Numbered from the stretch's first letter, positions 6,170 to 15,130 are shown. The stretch: DNA of 64,000 nucleotides from Wenzhouxiangellaceae bacterium (GCA_028289455.1 JANQPN010000080.1:124001-188000); one strand, 5' to 3'. Made by a program: numbers and translations. The notes: generated by a model from the letters alone, not told the origin.

Positions 6170-7306
6170 CTAAAACCCATTATCCAGCCCCGGGGTTGTA
6201 CCTCCACCAGAGCCGGTATCGATATCAATATGCTGAATGGCAGTAGAAGCGACAGTTTCATCATCTGTCACAATCAGAAAAACACTGTAAAACCCATCAT
6301 CCTGGTAGGTGTGCTGTGCAAATGGCGAACTTGATGGACCTTGTGTATGGCCGTCACCAAACTCCCAATAGTAGCTAATTGAACCACCATCCGGATCGAA
6401 ACTATTCCCCGCATTTAAGCTGACTCCACGTTGGCCGTCATGTGTCAAATTAAACTGAGCAATTGGCCGATGCTCCCAGGGCACTTCGATGACCAGGGTA
6501 ATGATTTCGTCATCACCACTCGTATCGTTGTTGTCTTCATCCAGCTTAAGCTGGATATAGATACCGTCAAACGGGTTGGTAACCACATCAATGATCTGCT
6601 GTATATCAGCATTCACCACATCAAACGGGTCCTGCTCAATTTCTTCAAGAATATCCAATAAATAGAACTGGCTTAATCCATTCAACTCAAACAGCTGCAC
6701 CATCTGTTGTTCCACAGCATTTTGTATTCGGCTTTCGAGTGTATCTTCCAAAATGTCCAACGGATTTTCACCAAAAACGGATAACAGCAATGACAAAAAG
6801 CTGCAACCGTTGATTCCGTGGTTCAGGTCTACATCAAAACCGAATAACTCAATGGAAAACGGCGACAGGCCATCAAACAGGCTAAAGGTAGCATTCGCTT
6901 CCACTCTGTCTAAATCGATATCCACATGCGGGCTGGTGATGTTGCCGATTGCGCAGTGCACATCAAAATCGAAATCTCCACCAAACGTGGTGATTTTAAT
7001 ATCAATCTCTCCACCAGACTGTCCAGTCAATTCAAGAATGACGTCTCTTTCCAGATCCACATCTTCATTTCGGGTTAATGGGAAAGAACTGATGACTGCT
7101 TCGATATCCTCTTCCAGGCCAAGCCGAAATCGACCGACTTCGTTAAACAACGTCCGAATACCTACTCCGACAGCAGCAGGCTCTGAAATCGTAACGGCAT
7201 GACGGCCGGAATAGAGAATTCTGATTTCTTCATCAGCAAATGCAGAACCTGCAATAAACAAACCACATGCCATTAGAAGTGGCAGTAAGACAATTTTCCT
7301 TGTCAT
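6170..7306 (-). CDS. Secreted PKD-domain protein, function unknown
   Basis: The start chosen is the ATG at 7306, preceded by a perfect AAGGAG 7 bases upstream; it gives a clear signal peptide (MTRKIVLLPLLMACGLFIAG, cut after SAFA). The mature protein has an acidic beta-rich region of unknown type for about 270 residues, then one PKD domain near the C-terminus, recognisable by RPIAQF, NAGNSFDPDGG, YYWEFGDG and HTYQDDGFYSVFLIVTDD. It ends in a Gly-rich linker and PGLDNGF. It is therefore exported, and may bind polysaccharide or protein at the surface; no catalytic motif is visible. It stands alone, facing away from the Rhs array. Confidence 0.8.
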   Translation of the reverse strand: MTRKIVLLPLLMACGLFIAGSAFADEEIRILYSGRHAVTISEPAAVGVGIRTLFNEVGRFRLGLEEDIEAVISSFPLTRNEDVDLERDVILELTGQSGGEIDIKITTFGGDFDFDVHCAIGNITSPHVDIDLDRVEANATFSLFDGLSPFSIELFGFDVDLNHGINGCSFLSLLLSVFGENPLDILEDTLESRIQNAVEQQMVQLFELNGLSQFYLLDILEEIEQDPFDVVNADIQQIIDVVTNPFDGIYIQLKLDEDNNDTSGDDEIITLVIEVPWEHRPIAQFNLTHDGQRGVSLNAGNSFDPDGGSISYYWEFGDGHTQGPSSSPFAQHTYQDDGFYSVFLIVTDDETVASTAIQHIDIDTGSGGGTTPGLDNGF

Positions 7307-7560
7307 GATTTTAACTCCTTCTAAAATCTGTATCCTTTGATTCATAAGCACCAGCTGCGTAATGCAGCCGGTCCATTTAGATGACCCCTCATTATCAGAT
7401 TGATTGCAAGAACCGGCTTAAGAGAGTATTGCTGCCATTCTTCAGAGCCACTCCGGTATTCACCCATGGGAATTTACACTCGGTAAGGTAAAATATCAGC
7501 TGACTGGTCATACCTCACTAATAGACGGCTGGTTGTCCAAGTTATGAATGGATCGATAAT

Positions 7561-8037
7561 GTGAAAAAAATTTCTAAAACATTCTTCTTAGTCCTTTGTT
7601 TGATATCTTCCGCCAACTGCATAGCTACTGAACTCAATAAAGAAAATATCGAGGCATTATTAGCCGGCGTAGATGCAGCCATGCTGGATGCTGATATGGA
7701 CGCCCTGTCCGATCTGATGACCGATGATGCCAGATTTATTGTTAAGTTTATTATCCAGGGCAGGTATCAGGCACTGCCTTATTCTAAGGACAGATATATC
7801 AAAGCTTTAAAGCAAGTCATGCCCGAGATCGAAGACTATACCGTCAACAGATCTGACTTGAAAATCGACTTCACAGGTGACCAGGCTCTGGTTACAACCA
7901 CGCTGGATGAGACAGCAACTGTCAATGGTCGAAACATAACCGCCCAGTCGGAAGAACAGGCAACTGTTGCAGTGATTAATGGAAAACTTTTAATTACCAG
8001 GCTGTCGGGCGAGCTATTGGCATTGAGCAGAAGATGA
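7561..8037 (+). CDS. Secreted SnoaL/NTF2-like protein (158 aa)
   Basis: A GTG start gives a signal peptide (MKKISKTFFLVLCLISSANC). The mature part looks like a cone-shaped NTF2/SnoaL fold: a first helix ENIEALLAGVDAAMLDADMDAL, then LMTDDARF, ATTT-like strands and the closing GKLLITRLSGE. Proteins of this fold in the periplasm have diverse or unknown roles. No ribosome binding site is obvious. The neighbouring genes are divergent or convergent, so it appears monocistronic. Confidence 0.65.
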   Translation: MKKISKTFFLVLCLISSANCIATELNKENIEALLAGVDAAMLDADMDALSDLMTDDARFIVKFIIQGRYQALPYSKDRYIKALKQVMPEIEDYTVNRSDLKIDFTGDQALVTTTLDETATVNGRNITAQSEEQATVAVINGKLLITRLSGELLALSRR

Positions 8038-8060
8038 AAATGCTGTGACCGAAGCAAATA

Positions 8061-8819
8061 TCACTCATCCAATTCGTCAGCAATAATCTCCAGCTCCCGA
8101 TACTCAATTCTGCCTGGATCAAACTCACGGATGATATTCAGCAATGTCCGCTCTATCTTGCGGACATCGGCAGGCAGCACGCCGAGCACGCCTGTCAGAC
8201 CAACACTCCCGAAAGTCAGACACTCTTTACTGGGAATGCGGTTGGTGAATCCGTTGCAGCTGGTGCCGCTTGCGGCCACACGGTCACAGGTGGCGCCGAC
8301 CCGTGAGCCCAGGCAGTTGAACTGCGCCCGTCTGATAGCAACCCGGGCACGGCTGGCTACCGTGTAAGTTCCGAATTCTTCCAGGTAATTCCCGGCCAAT
8401 TCGCGAGCCGATTCAAGTTGTTCGGGAGTCAGCGCTTCCTTGATTTGCCGGTGGTACTCCTTAAAAATTTCACGCTTGCCTTCAGAGGCCAGATAAGACC
8501 AGGCAAAGGCTTCCTCCAGGCTCTGATTTACGCCCAGGCCTTCTTCAAAAATAGTTGCCAGGCGATATTGGGCAAAATGATCGCCGTACTCAGCCAGGGT
8601 TTTATAGTGTCTGATAGCTTTAGGATACTCCCCTCTCTCATAAAAACCGTCAGCAAACTGCTGATAGTTTGCAAATGCCTGAACTGCATTAACGCTACCG
8701 GTTGTAATACCTTCTGCGCCAAAAAGCTGTGCATGGGCAGCATGACCAAACCCCATGCTCAATAAGAAAAAGACAGCGTTAAATAAACTTGCAGTCCGCA
8801 GTTGTATGCACTTAACCAT
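8061..8819 (-). CDS. Secreted Sel1-like repeat protein (252 aa)
   Basis: An ATG with AAGGGATG just upstream opens a protein with a signal peptide ending in HAAHAQ. Residues about 60-115 hold Sel1/TPR-like repeats (YPKAIRHYKTLAEYGDHFAQ, YRLATIFEEGLGVNQSLEEA, FAWSYLAS). A Cys-containing C-terminal half (four Cys between NCLG and KECL) follows, probably with disulfides. Sel1 proteins usually scaffold protein interactions; a specific partner cannot be told. It is convergent with the SnoaL-like gene, 23 bases away. Confidence 0.75.
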   Translation of the reverse strand: MVKCIQLRTASLFNAVFFLLSMGFGHAAHAQLFGAEGITTGSVNAVQAFANYQQFADGFYERGEYPKAIRHYKTLAEYGDHFAQYRLATIFEEGLGVNQSLEEAFAWSYLASEGKREIFKEYHRQIKEALTPEQLESARELAGNYLEEFGTYTVASRARVAIRRAQFNCLGSRVGATCDRVAASGTSCNGFTNRIPSKECLTFGSVGLTGVLGVLPADVRKIERTLLNIIREFDPGRIEYRELEIIADELDE

Positions 8820-9207
8820 TGTTCATCCCTTGCGTTGAATATACCAATACAAACGACTCACCACCCCGCAATCTATAACTTATACCTCTAGTACGCGTAA
8901 TTCAATGTTAAAACGGTTCAATAGCTGCAGACATGATGACTAGCTGCGTAACCGCTAAAAATTATTGTTTCCATAAAAGTAACCGGCAGCTCAGATAACA
9001 GACAATCATCAAGACCCAACAGCACCAAAGAGAATAATAGCCAGCCGTTACCGCAAGCCTTGCGGTAAAAATGGCTGGATGAATGCCATGGCCTGAGCTG
9101 CAAGCCCGCCAGGAAAAAGAAAGCGGCCAAAAAATAACCAGATCACACTTTAGCAATCTGGCTCAGTGCTTTATGCCGATCACTGTTTGCCGATCACTGT
9201 TTGCCGA
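8820..9207. other. Gene-poor spacer with a stem-loop
   Basis: No convincing gene. Two short minus-strand frames (8918-9156) overlap each other, are hydrophobic and lack ribosome binding sites. An imperfect stem-loop lies at 9041-9078: outer arms CCAGCC/GGCTGG, inner perfect arms TACCGCAA (9049-9056) and TTGCGGTA (9060-9067). The right edge carries the tandem repeat at 9175. Confidence 0.5.
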
Positions 9208-9216
9208 TCACTGTTT
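9175..9216. repeat. Three perfect tandem copies of a 14-base unit
   Basis: GCCGATCACTGTTT occurs three times head to tail (9175-9188, 9189-9202, 9203-9216). The third copy carries the stop codon of the TRAP permease gene (TCA at 9208-9210 on the plus strand), so the array starts in its last two codons and runs downstream. Confidence 0.9.
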
Positions 9217-10569
9217 GATTAACTCGGGCAGCCAAGTGACCAGTGCCGGAAATAACGACAGCAGCACCAGAAGCAATAGCTGAATACCTATGAATGGCAC
9301 CACTCCCCGGTACAACTGGCCAGTGGTGATCTGGTCACCGGCCACACCACGCAGGTAAAAAAGAGCAAACCCGAATGGCGGCGTCAGAAACGAGGTCTGT
9401 AGATTGACGGCTATCATCACGCCCAGCCACAGAGGTGAGATACCCATGGTTAATAATATTGGTGCAATAATCGGCACAACCACATAGGTGATTTCAATAA
9501 AGTCGAGCAGGAACCCCAGCACAAATATCACCAGCATCACCACTAGCATCGCGCCGATTACACCACCCGGCAGCTGCTCCAGCGCATGGCGAACCACTTC
9601 ATCACCACCGAATCCGCGGAACACCAGCGCAAACAAAGCGGCGGCGATCAGAATCATGAACACCATGCTGGTCACCTGAGCCGTGCGCATGATCACTTCG
9701 CGCAATATCTTTTTATTCAGCCGGCGCCGCATTGCGGCCATGACGGTTGCGCCCACCGCGCCAACCGATGCCGCTTCTGTGGGTGATGCGATACCAAATA
9801 ATATTGAACCCAGCACCAGTACAATCAACAGTAGAGGTGCTGCCAGCAGTTTGATGACCTGCCCTGCCCCGGGCTTGGGCTGGCGATCTTCGGGCTCCGG
9901 CAAAGAGCGCCCAAACACCATCACATAAATACAATAAAGCACCACCAGCAAGATGCCGGGCACCAGTGCACCGGCAAACAGATCACCTACCGAAACAGTC
10001 TCCGGGCTGAAAATCCCCTGCTTAATCTGCGCCTGCTGATAGGCATTGGCCAGCACATCACCCAGGAGAACCAGCGCAATGGAAGGTGGAATGATCTGCC
10101 CCAAGGTTCCTGCTGCGCAGATGCTGCCGGAAGCCAGTTCCGGCGCATAACCACGGCGCAGCATGCTTGGCAATGCCAGCAACCCCATGGTGACCACAGT
10201 CGCCCCGACAATACCCGTGCTGGCTGCCAGCAGAGCGCCGACAATCAATACCGCCAGTGCCAGCCCGCTGCGTGCATTACCCAGAACCTGTTCCATGGTC
10301 AGCAGCAGATCTTCAGCCAGTTTGGAGCGCTCCAGCATGCTGCCCATAAACACAAATGCCGGCACTGCCACCAGCGTCTGATTCAGCATCAACCCAAATA
10401 CCCTGTTGGGAAAAGCATTCAGAAATACCGGGTCAAACACCCCCAGCAGGCTTCCCAGAGCGGCTGCCAGCAGTGAGACTCCCGCCAGCGTAAACGCCAC
10501 AGGGTAACCTGCCATTAACGCCAGCAGCAGTGCGATAAATAACAACAGCGGTGGTAAAAATTCCGGCAT
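9208..10569 (-). CDS. dctM: TRAP transporter large permease subunit (DctM family)
   Basis: The 453-residue protein is almost entirely membrane helices with the features of the DctM large subunit of tripartite ATP-independent periplasmic transporters: the N-terminal MAGYPVAFTLAGVSLL, a PAFVFMGSMLERS segment, the GIVGATVVTMGLLALPSMLRRGY region with SICAAGTLGQIIPPSIALV, and a C-terminal QTSFLTPPFGFALFYLRGV. In partnership with a DctP binding protein and the small DctQ subunit it would import an organic acid by ion symport. Neither partner is encoded nearby: the upstream gene is a carbonic anhydrase. The substrate cannot be predicted from this subunit. Confidence 0.9.
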   Translation of the reverse strand: MPEFLPPLLLFIALLLALMAGYPVAFTLAGVSLLAAALGSLLGVFDPVFLNAFPNRVFGLMLNQTLVAVPAFVFMGSMLERSKLAEDLLLTMEQVLGNARSGLALAVLIVGALLAASTGIVGATVVTMGLLALPSMLRRGYAPELASGSICAAGTLGQIIPPSIALVLLGDVLANAYQQAQIKQGIFSPETVSVGDLFAGALVPGILLVVLYCIYVMVFGRSLPEPEDRQPKPGAGQVIKLLAAPLLLIVLVLGSILFGIASPTEAASVGAVGATVMAAMRRRLNKKILREVIMRTAQVTSMVFMILIAAALFALVFRGFGGDEVVRHALEQLPGGVIGAMLVVMLVIFVLGFLLDFIEITYVVVPIIAPILLTMGISPLWLGVMIAVNLQTSFLTPPFGFALFYLRGVAGDQITTGQLYRGVVPFIGIQLLLLVLLSLFPALVTWLPELIKQ

Positions 10570-10585
10570 TAGAATGCTCGTCTGC

Positions 10586-11134
10586 TCATGCTTGATCCTG
10601 CAGGTACCGGTCTTTCAGTCTCGCATAGTGCTTGGCTGAATATTCCAGCATCTCAAGCTCCCTGTCAGACAGCTCACGCACCCGTTTAGCAGGCCGGCCC
10701 AACCATAACGATTTACCGGTGACACAGGTACCGGGGCTGACCAGGCTGCCGGCCCCCAGCATGGCATGGTCCTCGACTATCGCACCGTCCAGCACAATTG
10801 ACCCCATGCCGATTAAACAATAATCACCGACTGTGCACGCATGCAGTATCGCGCCGTGCCCTATGGTGACATAGCTGCCGATATTCAGCGCCATCCCGCC
10901 GGGGGTATACGGGCCATCGTGAGTGACATGCAGCGTGGCGTTATCCTGCACGTTGGTAAATTCACCGATTTTGATGCTTTCCAGATCACCCCTGACCACA
11001 GCACCCGGCCAAATTGACGCGTCTTTCCCTACCTGAACATCGCCGATAACCACCGCTGCGGGGTCGACATATACACGTTCTCCAAGCACCGGGACATGCT
11101 CGAGATGTTTACGAATTGAGTAGTACTTCTGCAT
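10586..11134 (-). CDS. Gamma-class carbonic anhydrase family protein (YrdA/PaaY-like)
   Basis: The 182-residue product shows the left-handed beta-helix hexapeptide pattern throughout (VVIGDVQVGKDASIWPGAVV, GSYVTIGHGAILHACTVGDY, CLIGMGSIVLDGAIVEDHAM), with the metal-binding His residues in THDG, GHGAILHAC, as in gamma carbonic anhydrase-like proteins, and RGDLE and QDNATLH motifs. Family members are trimers binding zinc or iron; many lack measurable anhydrase activity and are annotated only by family. It is 16 bases upstream of the TRAP gene on the same strand, so the two may be co-transcribed. Confidence 0.9.
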   Translation of the reverse strand: MQKYYSIRKHLEHVPVLGERVYVDPAAVVIGDVQVGKDASIWPGAVVRGDLESIKIGEFTNVQDNATLHVTHDGPYTPGGMALNIGSYVTIGHGAILHACTVGDYCLIGMGSIVLDGAIVEDHAMLGAGSLVSPGTCVTGKSLWLGRPAKRVRELSDRELEMLEYSAKHYARLKDRYLQDQA

Positions 11135-11463
11135 ATCAAAGATTTACAACTATTCACAGCTACCGACAATTGTCACAATACAATCGCTTATTGGCATTTT
11201 GTCAAACACTGTTCAATAAATGTTTCATAACTATTTGATTTATATAATTATTCAAAATGAGTGCATTTTAATCAAAGTGTAAAGAAGTCAGCTAATACAA
11301 CACCTTAACAAGATCACACAAATGTTATCGACAGACTTATCCACAGGTTTTGTGTATAACCATTAGTACTTAATGGGTTCTGTCAGCCCGCTAAGGCCGT
11401 TACAATAGCTGACCTCTTTCAGACTGGCTAGTCTAACCTAATATCCTGGAACCGGAAGATATC
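11135..11463. promoter_or_regulatory. AT-rich divergent spacer upstream of argS
   Basis: The spacer separates the divergent carbonic anhydrase gene and argS. It has a strongly AT-rich stretch at about 11210-11275 and two DnaA boxes (listed separately). The argS ribosome binding site GGAAG lies just before its TTG. No single convincing -35/-10 pair stands out. Confidence 0.5.
11337..11359. promoter_or_regulatory. Pair of inverted consensus DnaA boxes
   Basis: TTATCCACA at 11337-11345 is the perfect high-affinity DnaA box. TGTGTATAA at 11351-11359 is TTATACACA on the other strand and fits the TTATNCACA consensus. They are 5 bases apart and head toward each other. One further imperfect box (TTATCGACA) lies at about 11325. 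Confidence 0.6.
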
Positions 11464-13224
11464 TTGAAAGAAGTTATTCATGAATTAATCAGCCAGGCGA
11501 TTCATCGTCTGCAACGTAAGGAACTGCTGCCGCAGGCGCTCGATCCTGTTATTCAGATCGAGCACTGCCGTAAACCGGAGCATGGTGATTACGCCTGCAA
11601 TATCGCTTTAATGCTGGCTAAAAAGGTCGGCATGCCGCCAATGCAGCTGGCAGAGGCCGTGGCCGATAAAATTCCGTCATCCCGGCATATTGAAGAAGTG
11701 AATGTTGCCAAACCCGGTTTCATTAATATTCGCCTGACCAAGTCATGCCTGCTCAGTCTTATTAATGACATTCTCAAACAGGGTGATGAATACGGGCGCC
11801 GCAACCCGGACCGGCGGCAGAAGGTTACCGTGGAGTTTGTTTCAGCCAACCCCACCGGGCCGTTACATGTGGGTCATGGGCGTGGCGCGGCCTACGGTGC
11901 GACGCTGTCGGCGTTACTGGATGCTGCCGGCTATGACGTGCACCGGGAGTATTATGTCAATGACAACGGCCGGCAGATGGATATCCTGGCAGTCAGCGTA
12001 TGGCTGCGCTATCTGGAACTGTGCGGTGAGCAGATCGGCTTTCCTGATAACGGTTACCAGGGCGACTATATTTACGATATTGCCAGAAAGGTCCGCAGCG
12101 ATCACGGCGACCGGCTCCGGCATACGCAGACGGAAGTTTATGACGGCCTGCCTCCTGATGAAAAACACGGCGGTGACAAGGAGGTTTTCATTGATGCACT
12201 GGTTACCCAGGCGCGCACCATTTTGGGTGAGGACGGTTTTGAAATTTGCTTCAGTGCGGCATTAAACAGCATTCTGGCAGATATTAAAGAGGACCTGGAA
12301 GAGTTCGGTGTGTACTTCGATAAATGGTTCTCCGAACGCGAACTGGAACAAAGCGGTGCTGTCACACAAGCCATAGAGCAGTTGAAAAACAATGGCCAGA
12401 TGTACACACAGGATGGCGCCCAGTGGTTCCGGGCCACTCACTTTGATGATGAAAAAGACCGCGTGGTAGTTCGCGAGAATGGCCGTACCACTTATTTTGC
12501 CTCGGACATCGCCTACCTGCGCAACAAACTGGAGCGTGGTTTTAAACCGGCCATCTATGTACTGGGATCAGACCATCACGGTTATATACAGCGCTTGCGG
12601 GCAGCTGCCGAGGGCATGGGCTACAATCCGGATGATCTGGAAATACTGCTGGTACAGTTTGCGATTTTGTACCGCGGTAAACAACGCGTACAGATGGGTA
12701 CACGCAGTGGTGAGTTTGTCACACTGCGTCAGCTGCGCCAGGAAATCGGCAACGATGCCGCGCGCTTTTACTATGTTATGCGCTCCCATGAACAACATAT
12801 GGACTTTGACCTGGATCAGGCCAAATTACAGAGCAATGACAACCCGATTTATTACATTCAATATGCGCATGCCCGGATTGCCAGGATATTCCGCAACTTG
12901 GAGGAAAGCGGGGAACGCTATAACCCGGCCATCGGCAGTGCTGCGCACAAATTACTGGACAGTGAGCATGAACAGAAACTGCTGCGGACCCTCAGCCGTT
13001 ATTCGGAGTGTATTTTGACTTCTGCCAACAGCCGCAACCCGCATCAGCTGGGGCATTATCTGCATGATCTGGCAAGTGACTTCCATACCTATTACAACGC
13101 CGAGAAAGCACTGGTGGAAGACGAGCACCTGCGCAATGCAAGGCTGAACCTGATGACTGCTACGGCCCAGGTTATCCGTAACGGCCTGGGACTGCTCGGT
13201 TGTTCATCACCGGACGAGATGTAG
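11464..13224 (+). CDS. argS: Arginine--tRNA ligase
   Basis: Class I aminoacyl-tRNA synthetase charging tRNA-Arg. The N-terminal additive domain (MKEVIHELISQAIHRLQ, PEHGDYACNIALMLAKK) and the HIGH-type signature PTGPLHVGHGRGAAYG near residue 130 are clear; the KMSKS region is replaced by MGTRSGEFVTL near residue 410, as is normal for this enzyme. The C-terminal anticodon-binding DALR domain ends in GLGLLGCSSPDEM. Length (586) is typical. The start is a TTG at 11464, supported by GGAAG upstream and by the expected family N-terminus; no ATG or GTG lies before it in frame. Confidence 0.97.
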   Translation: MKEVIHELISQAIHRLQRKELLPQALDPVIQIEHCRKPEHGDYACNIALMLAKKVGMPPMQLAEAVADKIPSSRHIEEVNVAKPGFINIRLTKSCLLSLINDILKQGDEYGRRNPDRRQKVTVEFVSANPTGPLHVGHGRGAAYGATLSALLDAAGYDVHREYYVNDNGRQMDILAVSVWLRYLELCGEQIGFPDNGYQGDYIYDIARKVRSDHGDRLRHTQTEVYDGLPPDEKHGGDKEVFIDALVTQARTILGEDGFEICFSAALNSILADIKEDLEEFGVYFDKWFSERELEQSGAVTQAIEQLKNNGQMYTQDGAQWFRATHFDDEKDRVVVRENGRTTYFASDIAYLRNKLERGFKPAIYVLGSDHHGYIQRLRAAAEGMGYNPDDLEILLVQFAILYRGKQRVQMGTRSGEFVTLRQLRQEIGNDAARFYYVMRSHEQHMDFDLDQAKLQSNDNPIYYIQYAHARIARIFRNLEESGERYNPAIGSAAHKLLDSEHEQKLLRTLSRYSECILTSANSRNPHQLGHYLHDLASDFHTYYNAEKALVEDEHLRNARLNLMTATAQVIRNGLGLLGCSSPDEM

Positions 13225-13236
13225 GAGAATCAGCGC

Positions 13237-13785
13237 ATGGCCAGACGCCGTCAGGTACGCAATTCCAAGCCCGGGTATGGTTCAGCCTGGTTATGGTTTT
13301 TCTGTGGTTTGGTCAGCGGTCTGCTGCTGGCCACCATTGCTTTGCAGTCCGGCTGGATTCAAACGCCGGCCAGTCTGCAGGTTGTTGAGCAACCGGTTGA
13401 GGATGACAACCCACAGGGCATCGCAGCCGATACTCAACCGAATCAACGGCAATACGATTTTTTCCGGGTATTGCCGGAACAGGATCACGTTGTCTCCACC
13501 CGTGAGATAGAACAGGCCAGCAGGACCGACCAGAGTGCTGTACTTGATGAGGCGGCCAGTTATCAGCTGCAGGTAGGCTCATTCCGCTCGGAAACCGATG
13601 CAGACGCTTTAAAAGCCAATCTGGTACTGCTGGGCGTGGATGTACGGGTTATTCCGGTGAACGTGGATGGCGTTACCTGGCACCGGGTCAGAGTTGGCCC
13701 CCTGGACAGTGCCAGAGAGACCAACCAGATTCGTCAGCGCCTGGAAGATGCCGGCTACCAGACGCTGGTGCTTCGAGAGCAGTAA
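13237..13785 (+). CDS. SPOR-domain membrane protein (FtsN-like)
   Basis: Twelve bases behind argS with AGGAGAATCAGCGC before the ATG. The short basic cytoplasmic head MARRRQVRNSKPGYGSA is followed by one membrane helix (about residues 18-40), an acidic linker, and a C-terminal SPOR domain (YQLQVGSFRSETDADALKAN, WHRVRVGPLDSARETNQIRQ). SPOR domains bind denuded septal peptidoglycan. The architecture and place after argS are those of FtsN-like cell division proteins; at 182 residues it is short for FtsN. Confidence 0.85.
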   Translation: MARRRQVRNSKPGYGSAWLWFFCGLVSGLLLATIALQSGWIQTPASLQVVEQPVEDDNPQGIAADTQPNQRQYDFFRVLPEQDHVVSTREIEQASRTDQSAVLDEAASYQLQVGSFRSETDADALKANLVLLGVDVRVIPVNVDGVTWHRVRVGPLDSARETNQIRQRLEDAGYQTLVLREQ

Positions 13786-13795
13786 TCCGAGTCAG

Positions 13796-15130
13796 CTACA
13801 AGCCGGTGCGCGAACGCGTTACCGGTTCTTCGAAGCCATCTTCCAGAATCAGGATTTCATCGCCTTCGAATCTCAGCAGGCCATCATTCTGGCTGGTTAC
13901 ATAAATCCGACCCTGCTCATCTTCGCCAAAAGCGGTCAAACCGAAGCCAATATTCAAAACCGTGTCGTTAGTCCAGTTGCCAGGGGAGGTTTCCTGGCCA
14001 AAACGTATATTGCCACTACAGAAGTCGCCATATATGTACAATCCACCTAATGATGTTACAGGACCGCGATATCGGTAACCGCCTTCTACGGCACAATCAC
14101 CATTCGCTCTGCGATAAGTCAATATAGGTAATTCGCCTAATAGGCAGGGGTTTACTGTTGAACCTTGTAAAAACTCTCCTTCGCAAACATTCCAGCCATA
14201 ATTAATTCCACCGGAAGTATTAAACGGCTCAAAGCTCACTTCTTCCCAAGTTCCTTGACCAACATCCCCGATAAACATATCACCAGTAATACGGTCAAAA
14301 CTGAAGCGGAACGGATTACGCAACCCGTATGACCAGACTTCATCACAACCATTTTCCGGATCAGCTCCAGCAAATGGATTATCTATAGGAATTGCATAAG
14401 GGGCTGAACCATCTCCTGCTGCACCACAAAGACCATTGCTGCCAGGTGGCGTCGTATTATCGACATCAATTCGCAGCATTTTTCCTAATAACGCAACAGT
14501 TACGTCATCTAGACAATTAGCATTAACAACAATCATATTGGGATCAAGGGTCTGTGCGCGATTGCATGGACCTCCTCCTCCACCCCCATCACCCATACCA
14601 ATATACAGAAAACCATCAGGGCCAAAATGAATATCCCCACCATTGTGGTTGGTATCATCCTGTCTTATCGTTAACAGCACTCGCTCACTGGCGGGATTAC
14701 CAATATTTGGATCACCACTGACCTGAAATTCAGATACCACTGTAGTTCCAGTAATAAATGGTGAAGAACCACCTGCAGTATAGTTCACATAAAACAGTCC
14801 GTTGTTTTCATAATCCGGATGAAAATCCAATCCAAGCAGGCCCCGTTCCCCACCGGCACTAATTCGACCTGATAAATCAATAAACGGATCATCCATTAGA
14901 TCATCAGTATTATCTAGAATTTTGATGGTACCTGCCTGCTCAACAATAAACAGTCGTCCTGAGCCATCGCCTGCATGTCTCGCAGCCAGTGGGTCAGATA
15001 CTTCTCCATCTTGATTACCAGCATCTAAAATAGTTTCCAATGTCACATCTGGCGGCAATAAGCTACCGGCGTGAACACTGATACTAAGGATCAGAGCTGA
15101 TATAGCAACCATGCTTAATCGGGGTATCAT
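13796..15130 (-). CDS. Secreted glucose/sorbosone dehydrogenase-type beta-propeller (PQQ-dependent sugar dehydrogenase family)
   Basis: The start at ATG 15130 has AAGGA upstream and gives a signal peptide (MIPRLSMVAISALILS, cut near VHAG). The propeller blades are recognisable: RLFIVEQAGTIKI, ERGLLGLDFHPDY, NHNGGDIHFGPDGFLYIGMG, WSYGLRNPFRFSFD and EDEQGRIYV. NHxGG and GLRNPFR are the active-site and PQQ-site type motifs of the soluble aldose sugar dehydrogenase family. Many Cys residues suggest an extracytoplasmic fold. The C-terminus ILILEDGFEEP is an odd tail beyond the propeller. Substrate and cofactor use are not proven by sequence. Confidence 0.85.
   Translation of the reverse strand: MIPRLSMVAISALILSISVHAGSLLPPDVTLETILDAGNQDGEVSDPLAARHAGDGSGRLFIVEQAGTIKILDNTDDLMDDPFIDLSGRISAGGERGLLGLDFHPDYENNGLFYVNYTAGGSSPFITGTTVVSEFQVSGDPNIGNPASERVLLTIRQDDTNHNGGDIHFGPDGFLYIGMGDGGGGGGPCNRAQTLDPNMIVVNANCLDDVTVALLGKMLRIDVDNTTPPGSNGLCGAAGDGSAPYAIPIDNPFAGADPENGCDEVWSYGLRNPFRFSFDRITGDMFIGDVGQGTWEEVSFEPFNTSGGINYGWNVCEGEFLQGSTVNPCLLGELPILTYRRANGDCAVEGGYRYRGPVTSLGGLYIYGDFCSGNIRFGQETSPGNWTNDTVLNIGFGLTAFGEDEQGRIYVTSQNDGLLRFEGDEILILEDGFEEPVTRSRTGL

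Noticed and set aside
8918..9156. Two overlapping hydrophobic minus-strand frames behind the TRAP permease gene
   Set aside because: They overlap each other in different frames, have no ribosome binding site and no recognisable family; more likely chance frames in non-coding sequence.
9175..9216. Possible CRISPR remnant
   Set aside because: The three 14-base units are directly adjacent with no spacers and overlap a stop codon, so it is a simple tandem repeat.
11135..11463. Chromosomal replication origin
   Set aside because: Only two good DnaA boxes, no dnaA, gidA or rpmH nearby, and the gene strands to the right point toward the site; I keep it only as a DnaA-box finding.
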